Assembly: GCA_027435495.1 (NCBI GenBank)
Contig: DAHZZC010000901.1
Span: 1 to 6,095, forward strand
Direction of reading: 5' to 3'
DNA from: Planctomycetales bacterium
GTDB taxonomy: Bacteria; Planctomycetota; Planctomycetia; Isosphaerales; Isosphaeraceae
DNA length: 6,095 nucleotides
Shown here: positions 1-4,522 of the stretch, in pieces
Layout of the letters: each line of letters starts with the position of its first letter
How positions within the stretch are numbered: position 1 is the stretch's first letter
Made by a program: the position numbers and the translations under genes
The notes under the pieces: model-generated
Told to the model about the DNA's origin: nothing
The model's database searches: none
The model's input: the letters and a program-made list of their open reading frames with translations, nothing else

Positions 1-181
1 GCGCACCGCCCGCCCGCCGATCCGACGGAAGGACTCTTCGCTGTTGAAGATTTCCTCGATTGATCTCTTGAAACAGAGCGTGTCTCGCAGTGGAAGCCAG
101 TAGAACGAAATCAAGGCAGGAAGGCCAGAAAAAATGTGGCGATTTTGGAGACCGGGGTAGGCGTCTCGTTTTGGGTCGGAA
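1..181. other. Left-edge stretch, possible gene fragment
   Basis: No gene can be called here with confidence. On the minus strand one frame is open from about 577 down to position 1 and leaves the window. Its last part (about 120-1) has a fairly protein-like composition, with peptides such as FYWLPLRDTLCFKRS and EEIFNSEESFRRIGG, but it has no ATG and no ribosome binding site. The only late start in that part is a weak TTG at 114. On the + strand, a frame ending with TAG at 110-112 is also open from the left edge and could equally be the tail of a gene. Positions 120-180 are poorer in G+C and look intergenic. They include a weak inverted repeat GAGAC (148-152)/GTCTC (163-167) followed by GTTTTGGG. 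I do not recognise either peptide. Confidence 0.2.
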
Positions 182-314
182 CAACGGTCGGGAACCGATT
201 CGTCATCTGCTAGCGACGGGAGCCCGTCCGGCAGCGGAACCGAGACGATCGTCCCCTCGATCTTGAATAACGGTTCCCGACACCTTCTCCACTCCCGAGA
301 CCTGATCCCCTCCC
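182..314. repeat. Inverted-repeat element, copy A (REP/MITE-like)
   Basis: This is a roughly 105-bp element (182-286) that recurs in the same orientation at 1633-1738. Positions 193-222 match 1644-1673 exactly over 30 bases, and 267-286 match 1719-1738 exactly over 20 bases. Its ends are inverted: the left tip GGTCGGGAACCGATT faces the right tip AACGGTTCCCGACACC. An inner perfect hairpin GACGGG-AG-CCCGTC lies at 215-228. After the right tip, an 18-nt addition (287-304) contains a degenerate second tip (TCCCGAGACCT). The shared ATCCCCTCCC (305-314) follows. No coding capacity is evident. The structure resembles REP/BIME-type or small non-autonomous elements, but no transposase is present in the window. 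Confidence 0.75.
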
Positions 315-393
315 GTGGGAAGCCAGGAATTCGCTGACTGGTTAGAATGGTAAACTGCGTTCGACTTTCCTGAGTGGCATCCCGCAGACCATC

Positions 394-400
394 GAGAGGA
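394..400 (+). promoter_or_regulatory. Ribosome binding site deciding the start at 407
   Basis: GAGAGGA lies six bases before the ATG at 407. The longer reading from GTG at 374 has no comparable purine-rich site and would put an Arg-rich stretch in front of the signal peptide. The site therefore favours 407. Confidence 0.6.
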
Positions 401-406
401 TCTCCG

Positions 407-1504
407 ATGACGATCCAACAGGCCGGATCGGCCCTGGCCCTCGTGAGCACGTTGTTCTTCGGCCCTCCGGGGACATCTGCCGACGACGGGGCCAGCAAGG
501 TGAGGACGGTATCTGTCCCCGATGGTGGAAAGCCCGTGGTGGCCAGGACCGACAAGGAGGGGACGATTCATCTCCTCTATGACTCAAATGACGGCCCCAA
601 ATACACAAAATCCTCGGATGGCGGGCTGACGTTTGGCTCGCCCATCTCGGTCGTTGGCGAGGGGCCGCGGATGAAGGGTTTGGAGTATTCCGCCTGGGAC
701 ATGGCCGTGGGCAAGGGCGGCCGTATCCACGTGGCGATGGGCACGAACGCCTGGAAACTCAAGCTGCCCCAGGTCGATTGGGGGTACTTCTACGCGAGCC
801 TCGACCCCGGAGAGGCTGCCTTCTCGCCCGTGCGGAACATCAATCGGAAGCCAAGTGAGGGCTTCTCCCTGGCGGCGGACGACAAGGGAAATGTCACCGC
901 GTGCTGGCTGTCGGACAAACTCTACGCCAACGTCTCGCACAACAACGGAGATTCGTTCGAGCCTTTCATCGAAATCAATACGCGATGGAATCCCTGCAAT
1001 TGCTGCACCACGAGTGCCGCCTACGGCGAGGACGGCAAGTTGGCCATGCTTTATCGCGAGGAGACGAATAACGAGCGAGACATGTATCTCGTCCTGTGGG
1101 ACCAGGAACGAGGTCAGATGACGAGGAAGCGGCTCAGCCGGACTCTGTGGAAGATCGACGCATGTCCTATGACCTATTTCGCGGTCGTTCGAGATCGAGG
1201 GGGATTCGTGGCGGTCTGGCCGACAAAGGGCCAAATCGCCTTCGCCCGCCTGGACGGCAAGGGTCAGCCATTACCTCCTGCGGAAATCAAGACGCCCGGA
1301 AGGTCGGGCATGAGGACCGGCCTGCTCACCCTGAGTGCTCCCGACGGGAGTACGCTCGTGGCCTGGAAGCTTGACGGCCAAACGGGGTGGCAGATCTATG
1401 ATGTCGAGGGTGTGCCTTCGGGATCGCCCGGTTCCGCGAAGAGTTCCGGCAACGGCGTTGCCGGTGTTGTGGGCAAGGATGGCCGCTTTATTCTCTTTCT
1501 GTAA
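407..1504 (+). CDS. Secreted sialidase-like (BNR/Asp-box) protein with CxCC motif
   Basis: This is a predicted exported protein of 365 residues with a sialidase-type beta-propeller fold. The start at 407 is chosen for its GAGAGGA site; GTG at 374 is the alternative. Residues 1-25 resemble a signal peptide (hydrophobic ALALVSTLFFG, possible cleavage after TSA), although the N-terminus lacks the usual basic residues. Two Asp-box-like motifs, SSDGGLTF (about 69-76) and SHNNGDSF (about 177-184), mark propeller blades. A cysteine cluster, NPCNCCTTS (Cys197, 199, 200), and a later ACPMTYF (Cys253) recall a cysteine-bearing subgroup of sialidase-like proteins found in environmental bacteria. I see no FRIP motif and cannot place the catalytic arginine triad, so sialidase activity is doubtful. 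A role in glycan binding or metal binding is possible. The gene stands alone between two copies of the same repeat element and converges with the minus-strand block. Confidence 0.8.
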   Translation: MTIQQAGSALALVSTLFFGPPGTSADDGASKVRTVSVPDGGKPVVARTDKEGTIHLLYDSNDGPKYTKSSDGGLTFGSPISVVGEGPRMKGLEYSAWDMAVGKGGRIHVAMGTNAWKLKLPQVDWGYFYASLDPGEAAFSPVRNINRKPSEGFSLAADDKGNVTACWLSDKLYANVSHNNGDSFEPFIEINTRWNPCNCCTTSAAYGEDGKLAMLYREETNNERDMYLVLWDQERGQMTRKRLSRTLWKIDACPMTYFAVVRDRGGFVAVWPTKGQIAFARLDGKGQPLPPAEIKTPGRSGMRTGLLTLSAPDGSTLVAWKLDGQTGWQIYDVEGVPSGSPGSAKSSGNGVAGVVGKDGRFILFL

Positions 1505-1597
1505 GATCAGAGGCTCGGCAAGGGGATCATCCTTGATTTCTATGACGCCAGCGAAAAAGAAGCTCAAGTCGGTCAGGCTTTCTTGCCGCCGTGGCGG

Positions 1598-1642
1598 GAA
1601 CAAAGGGGTCGCGAACAAAGGGGTCGCGAACAAAGGGGTCGA
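1598..1642 (+). repeat. Three tandem 15-bp repeats at the tip of element copy B
   Basis: The unit GAACAAAGGGGTCGC is repeated head to tail at 1598-1612, 1613-1627 and 1628-1642, with only the last base of the third unit differing. The array runs directly into the left end of element copy B. Each unit matches the outermost bases of that end, so the array looks like a multiplied tip. A short palindrome CCGCC-GT-GGCGG (1585-1596) lies immediately before it. The array is too short and lacks spacers, so it is not a CRISPR. Confidence 0.85.
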
Positions 1643-1748
1643 GAACCGATTCGTCATCTGCTAGCGACGGGAGACCGTCCGGCGGCGGCACCGAGACGAT
1701 CGAACCGCTCCATCTTGTATAACGGTTCCCGACACCTTATCCCCTCCC
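1633..1748. repeat. Inverted-repeat element, copy B (REP/MITE-like)
   Basis: This is the second copy of the element at 182-314. The left tip AAGGGGTCGAGAACCGATT (1633-1651) and the right tip TAACGGTTCCCGACACCTT (1720-1738) are inverted repeats agreeing at 15 of 19 positions. The inner hairpin GACGG-GAGA-CCGTC (1666-1679) corresponds to the inner hairpin of copy A. ATCCCCTCCC follows at 1739-1748, as in copy A but without the 18-nt addition. The element lies between two convergent genes and ends seven bases from the stop codon of the minus-strand gene at 1756. It could therefore act as a structured 3' end for both transcripts, which is an inference from position and folding. Confidence 0.75.
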
Positions 1749-1755
1749 AGGGCGA

Positions 1756-2280
1756 TCAGAACTCGCGGGCCGCGAGGCCGATCAGCAGCCTGGAACCGTC
1801 CGTCAGGTACGGACGCTCGCAGAAGAAAAGCTGATTCAGCGGAGCCCGGATCGTCGCCGAGAACTGGCGTTCGCCGTCGAGGTCCAGCTCGCAGCGGAGC
1901 TTCACCTTGCCGTCCTCGTCGATCGGGCGAAGCAGCGTCGTCTCGACCGAGTAGCCGTGCGTCAGCCGAGAGTCGATCGACTCGCCCGCCACGATCCGGG
2001 CCGACTTCACATCCAGCAACTTGAACCCGTGATCTGGCAGCAACTCGCCCAGGTATTTCTGGATCGTGGAGAGCCGGTGGTCCACCGACTTCGCTCGATC
2101 GGGCGTCGCCAGAATCGCGAAGACCGTGACGTGTCGGACCACCTCGCCGCGGGGGTCGGCCCCGACACCGGCGCCCGCCCGCGTCGGACGCATCCCGAAC
2201 CCAACCATCGCCGTCGCGCCGAAGATCAGTCCGGCCATCGTCAGACCGGTCCGCATCGCCCATCGCCGCGAGAGGTTCAT
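1756..2280 (-). CDS. Secreted or membrane-anchored protein of unknown function, third gene of the sigma/anti-sigma block
   Basis: The product has 174 residues and I do not recognise its family. The ATG at 2280 is chosen because GGAGGGA stands six bases upstream; a longer reading from 2448 would add an unlikely Arg-rich leader crossing repeats. Residues 1-10 are basic (MNLSRRWAMR), and a hydrophobic segment (about 11-29) follows, with a possible cleavage site near AGA at 35-37. This suggests export or an N-terminal anchor. The rest has mixed alpha/beta character: a helix-prone part (about 63-85, RAKSVDHRLSTIQKYLGELL) is followed by strand-rich parts (KLLDVKSARIVAG, VKLRCELDLDGE, SRLLIGLA). Cys130 and Cys154 could form a disulfide outside the cytoplasm. 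The gene follows the anti-sigma gene on the same strand after a 216-bp repeat-rich gap. A part in signal sensing or modulation is possible but rests on position alone. Confidence 0.7.
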   Translation of the reverse strand: MNLSRRWAMRTGLTMAGLIFGATAMVGFGMRPTRAGAGVGADPRGEVVRHVTVFAILATPDRAKSVDHRLSTIQKYLGELLPDHGFKLLDVKSARIVAGESIDSRLTHGYSVETTLLRPIDEDGKVKLRCELDLDGERQFSATIRAPLNQLFFCERPYLTDGSRLLIGLAAREF

Positions 2281-2285
2281 CGACG

Positions 2286-2292
2286 TCCCTCC
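2286..2292 (-). promoter_or_regulatory. Ribosome binding site of the gene starting at 2280
   Basis: Read on the minus strand, GGAGGGA precedes the ATG at 2280 by five bases (ACGTC G before ATG when measured to its GGAGGG core). It is a strong match to the 16S anti-SD complement and decides the start against the longer upstream reading. Confidence 0.65.
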
Positions 2293-2341
2293 GCCCCGAT
2301 CCCCGTGGTGATCAAGAAGGATCTCCGTGTCGGATTCAAGA

Positions 2342-2435
2342 TTCCCGAAAATCGAGGGAATCCACCGTCCCGTCCCGACCCGTCTCCGGACAATCGAGGA
2401 GATCCCGTCTTCCCGAATCGAGGGCCAGGTGGATT
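2342..2435. repeat. Interleaved direct and inverted repeats upstream of the third minus-strand gene
   Basis: TTCCCGAAAATCGAGGG (2342-2358) recurs as TTCCCGAATCGAGGG (2410-2424), and the core AATCGAGG occurs three times (2350-2357, 2392-2399, 2416-2423). The first copy is itself partly palindromic (TTCCC at 2342-2346, GGGAA at 2356-2360). AATCCACC (2359-2366) and GGTGGATT (2428-2435) are exact inverses and could close a loop of about 60 bases. The block sits 62 bases upstream of the ATG at 2280, where an operator or a leader structure could be. A decayed dispersed repeat would explain it equally well. Confidence 0.5.
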
Positions 2436-2454
2436 TCCGGGCCTGCATTTATCT

Positions 2455-2482
2455 GGAATTCGGAATCCGGAATTTGGGATCC
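2455..2482. repeat. Four degenerate heptamers in the gap before the anti-sigma stop
   Basis: Consecutive 7-base units GGAATTC, GGAATCC, GGAATTT and GGGATCC run without spacing, with consensus GGAATYC. The array is more A+T-rich than its surroundings and lies 14 bases beyond the stop codon of the anti-sigma gene on the minus strand. It looks like a small slippage-derived repeat. Confidence 0.65.
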
Positions 2483-2496
2483 GGGAGGGATCCCCC

Positions 2497-3123
2497 TCAG
2501 CGCGCCGCCATCTGCGGCGTGGCGATCGACTCCATCGCGTTGGTCATTTCCATGCCGATGTCGGCGCCGACGTTCATCTCGGCCGGGGTCCGGTCCTCGA
2601 GCCGGCTCGATTTGCGGTCGAAGCGGATCACCATCAGGCCGCCGGCCTCGATGTCCACGACCGGGTCCACCAGGTGCTCCGATCGGATTGCCGTCGGCTC
2701 GGTTCGGATCGAGCGATCGCGTTCCGCCAGCCGGGCTTCGGGCGAATCCGAGGGCGCTCGCCAGGCCAGCCCCAGCGCGACCAGTATCGCCGCCGCCTGC
2801 GCCAGGCCGACCAGCGCCACCGCCGTGATCCATCGGCCAGGGGTCGGGCGTCGGGCGGGCATGACGATCGGCGGCGTTGGTGTGGTCGAGACGGGGTGCG
2901 TCTCTCGAGCGGCCAGCCCCTCGGCGATGTTCGACCAGACGGCGTTCCAGGCCGCAGGCGTGGGCTCGGTCGGGCGGGTCGCGTCCCAGAGGCGATCGAG
3001 GCGCTCGGCGCGCCGGGCCCACTCGGCGCACGCCTCGCAGCCGGCCAAGTGCTCGGCCATCACGGCCGGGTCGTGGTCGGCCGACGGGACGGCCAGTTCG
3101 AGAATGACCTCATCGCATCGCAT
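2497..3123 (-). CDS. Transmembrane zinc-finger-type anti-sigma factor
   Basis: This 208-residue protein probably sequesters the ECF sigma factor encoded just upstream (3935-3336). The N-terminal cytoplasmic part carries HLAGCEAC: His25-x3-Cys29-x2-Cys32 is the zinc-binding signature of the ZAS (anti-sigma, zf-HC2-like) domain, and Cys3 may be the fourth ligand. A Pro/Thr-rich linker (about 51-96) leads to one clear membrane helix (about 98-121, ITAVALVGLAQAAAILVALGLAW). The C-terminal 87 residues, beginning APSDSPEARLAERD, would lie outside the membrane and hold a small strand-prone segment (GGLMVIRFDRKS) of no recognised family. The start at 3123 is supported by AGGAAGG six bases upstream. 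Release would presumably follow proteolysis or a conformational change driven by an envelope signal, as in the family. The wide spacing from the sigma gene is unusual, since such pairs often overlap. Confidence 0.88.
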   Translation of the reverse strand: MRCDEVILELAVPSADHDPAVMAEHLAGCEACAEWARRAERLDRLWDATRPTEPTPAAWNAVWSNIAEGLAARETHPVSTTPTPPIVMPARRPTPGRWITAVALVGLAQAAAILVALGLAWRAPSDSPEARLAERDRSIRTEPTAIRSEHLVDPVVDIEAGGLMVIRFDRKSSRLEDRTPAEMNVGADIGMEMTNAMESIATPQMAAR

Positions 3124-3129
3124 CGTTTG

Positions 3130-3136
3130 CCTTCCT
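3130..3136 (-). promoter_or_regulatory. Ribosome binding site of the anti-sigma gene
   Basis: AGGAAGG on the minus strand precedes the ATG at 3123 by six bases. The trinucleotide CAT occurs three times at five-base intervals here (3111-3123), giving ATGs in three different frames. The site favours the outermost one, which opens the anti-sigma frame. Confidence 0.6.
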
Positions 3137-3180
3137 GATCTCGATTTCCAGGACTCGCCCGGCGTCCTTCGCCGATCTGC

Positions 3181-3197
3181 GGTGGGCCTGGCCCACC
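3181..3197. repeat. Perfect palindrome GGTGGGCC-T-GGCCCACC
   Basis: Eight-base arms are exactly complementary around a single T. The element lies in the spacer between the sigma and anti-sigma genes, about 60 bases upstream of the anti-sigma start. Similar GGTGGGC...GCCCACC palindromes are, from memory, common dispersed repeats in some planctomycete and cyanobacterial genomes. It could also hinder transcription or stabilise an mRNA end between the two genes. Confidence 0.7.
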
Positions 3198-3230
3198 TTC
3201 CCTTCGTTCACGAGTTTGCCCATGCTGTTC

Positions 3231-3272
3231 AAAACGGGAGCCGGGAGTACGAGGCTCGCGCCGAGCCGTTTT
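3231..3272. repeat. Overlapping hairpins with alternative pairings in the sigma to anti-sigma spacer
   Basis: AAAACGG (3231-3237) is the exact inverse of CCGTTTT (3266-3272), giving an outer stem. Inside, GGCTCG (3253-3258) pairs with CGAGCC (3262-3267) around CGC, but this hairpin uses bases also needed for the outer stem. GAGCC (3238-3242) can pair with GGCTC (3253-3257) instead. The three arrangements exclude one another. On the + strand the inner hairpin is followed by GTTTTCT and resembles a terminator, but no + strand gene ends there. The minus-strand transcript of the sigma gene would contain the inverse form. Confidence 0.55.
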
Positions 3273-3335
3273 CTCAACCGCAACCGGGCCTGCCCTCCCG
3301 ATGAACCAGAAGGTTTGGTTTCAGCGGGTTTGTGA

Positions 3336-3935
3336 TCAGAGCATGTCGCTGAGCCGGTCCCAATCCAGGTCGGCCTGGAGCTTCTCGCGGGCGGAGTGGA
3401 TGCGGCTCATCACGGTTCCCACGGGGATTCCCAGCGCCTCGGCAATTTCTTTATAACTCAATCCCGATTCGGCGAACAGGACGAAGGTACTCCGGAGTGC
3501 GGGGGTCAGTCGGTCGAGGGCGCGGTCGAGGGCCCTTCGGAGGTCCTCGCGTTGCAATCCGTGGGCCGGGTCGTCCCCGTCGGCTGGCTCGGGGATATCG
3601 GCCGATGCGCCGGTTCCGTCGCCGAGCTGGAGGGTCGCCCGGCGATTCCGGCGGCGGCCCCAGTCGAGGGCGGTGTTGACCACGATCCGCATCAGCCAGG
3701 TTCGGAAGCCGCTCCTCCCGTCGAAATCCGAGAGAGCTCCAAAGGCCTTGATCATGGATTCCTGGACCACGTCCAGGGCATCGTGCTCGTTACCTAACTG
3801 CCGATAGGCCAGTCGGTAAGCGCCGTCTCGATGCCGACGGAACAACTCGGCGGAGGCCGCCTGGTCCCCGGACCGGGCGCGGCTGACCAGCAGTTCATCA
3901 GGCATCGCCACGGCGGTCGTCGGGGCCTCGGGCAT
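3336..3935 (-). CDS. ECF-family (sigma-70 group 4) RNA polymerase sigma factor
   Basis: This 199-residue alternative sigma factor directs RNA polymerase to a dedicated promoter set. The sigma-2 region (about 28-96) contains DALDVVQESMIKAF (about 52-65), typical of the -10 recognition helix, and then FRTWLMRIVVNTALDWGRRR (77-96). After a Gly/Asp-rich linker (about 105-128), the sigma-4 region (about 135-187) holds the helix-turn-helix for the -35 element: LSYKEIAEALGIPVGTVMSR (159-178), followed by REKL. Length and layout fit short ECF factors. The start at 3935 is preferred because AGGTG lies five to six bases upstream. A TTG at 4004 would add 23 Arg-rich residues, and an ATG at 3905 has no ribosome site. 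The matching anti-sigma gene follows 212 bp downstream on the same strand. ECF factors often control their own operon, but I found no convincing GGAAC-type promoter upstream. Confidence 0.92.
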   Translation of the reverse strand: MPEAPTTAVAMPDELLVSRARSGDQAASAELFRRHRDGAYRLAYRQLGNEHDALDVVQESMIKAFGALSDFDGRSGFRTWLMRIVVNTALDWGRRRNRRATLQLGDGTGASADIPEPADGDDPAHGLQREDLRRALDRALDRLTPALRSTFVLFAESGLSYKEIAEALGIPVGTVMSRIHSAREKLQADLDWDRLSDML

Positions 3936-4092
3936 GCGTTCACCTGGTCTCCTAGACGATGGACCAATCCTTCCTATTCGCGCGAGCCTCGGGAATCGGG
4001 ACAACGCGGAGTCCTGAGGGATCCTTTCATTTTATCGGGGTGAGGCGGTCCGTCCTGTTCTCGGGTCGGCCGATCGGGGCGAAAAATCCAGC

Positions 4093-4121
4093 TTGACCGA
4101 TTTTGAGGGTCGTCGCACAAT
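4093..4121 (+). promoter_or_regulatory. Candidate sigma-70 promoter facing the PEP-CTERM gene
   Basis: TTGACC (4093-4098) is followed after 17 bases by CACAAT (4116-4121), close to the TTGACA/TATAAT consensus. Transcription would start near 4128 and give a leader of almost 400 bases before the GTG at 4523. That length weakens the call, and a promoter nearer the gene may exist. The TTGACC is part of a nine-base sequence repeated at 4152-4160, where no -10 follows. Confidence 0.3.
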
Positions 4122-4506
4122 GCGGCCCTCGATGAACCAGAGAGTCGCTCAAGCTTGACCCCTCCTGATTTGCCAGATTCTCGGGATTGAGATTCTCCGC
4201 CGCGTCGGTATCGCCCGATGGCCGGCCAGGCGGGGGGACGGTCGATCCGTGGAATCCCGGATGTCTCGGCCCAGGGATGGGTGCGAGCATGGACATCAGA
4301 CTACGATCGATCGAGAAGCAGGACGACGACCCGGCTGATGAGCAAGGAACCGTTGGAAGAGCCGACCCTGACGATTTGAGTCGGAGAGCCGTTGAAGGAC
4401 TCACCATGAGAAGGTCGGATCACCTGGGCCGAAGTCGTGGGAATGAAGACTGAGCGAAGGGACGCCCCGCAAGAACCGAGGAATTCCCGTTCCTGGCCGA
4501 ACGTTC

Positions 4507-4515
4507 AAGGAGGAG
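4507..4515 (+). promoter_or_regulatory. Ribosome binding site fixing the GTG start at 4523
   Basis: AAGGAGGAG ends seven bases before GTG at 4523, a near-perfect Shine-Dalgarno match. It decides for the GTG, because no ATG follows before the signal peptide. Confidence 0.75.
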
Positions 4516-4522
4516 ACCCGCC

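Larger units (their letters stand above)
3936..4522. other. Divergent intergenic region of 587 bp
   Basis: This gap separates the divergently transcribed sigma gene and PEP-CTERM gene and must hold both promoters. I see no convincing gene. A 54-codon reading from ATG at 4289 and a longer one opened by TTG at 4187 use many rare-type codons (AGA, AGG, GGA) and lack ribosome sites. The sequence is less G+C-rich than the genes and contains AGCTTGACC twice (4090-4098 and 4152-4160), an inverse pair GAGTC (4378-4382)/GACTC (4398-4402), and related segments GAACCGTTGGAAGAG and GAGCCGTTGAAGG between about 4347 and 4398. An A+T-rich GATAAAAT on the minus strand (about 4030-4037) might be part of a promoter for the sigma gene, but no -35 partner is clear. 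Confidence 0.5.

Noticed and set aside
374..406. GTG start 33 bases upstream for the sialidase-like gene
   Set aside because: There is no ribosome site, and it would place a basic segment before the signal peptide. GAGAGGA precedes the ATG at 407.
584..1234. Minus-strand open frame of 216 codons
   Set aside because: It is antisense to the sialidase-like gene, with a His/Arg-rich composition and no motif.
1598..1642. Tandem repeats as a CRISPR array
   Set aside because: The units are 15 bp, directly adjacent without spacers, and only three in number.
1957..3138. Long + strand open frame of 393 codons
   Set aside because: It runs antisense to the anti-sigma gene and the third minus-strand gene, is extremely rich in Arg, Gly and Pro, and has no domain or ribosome site. 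The minus-strand genes carry clear motifs.
2327..3304. Second + strand open frame of 325 codons over the same region
   Set aside because: It is antisense to the anti-sigma gene, crosses intergenic repeats and palindromes, and is Arg/Ser-rich without a recognisable domain.
3936..4004. N-terminal extension of the sigma factor from TTG at 4004
   Set aside because: It adds 23 Arg-rich residues not typical of ECF factors, while the ATG at 3935 has an AGGTG site at proper distance.
4027..4407. Minus-strand open frame of 126 codons upstream of the sigma gene
   Set aside because: Its composition (Pro/Ser/Gly) and lack of start signals resemble non-coding DNA. It would also fill the promoter region of the sigma gene.
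4187..4453. Possible small + strand gene of 88 codons (or 54 codons from 4289)
   Set aside because: It has a TTG start or a poorly supported ATG, no ribosome site, rare-type codons and no recognisable feature. It fits an intergenic region better.
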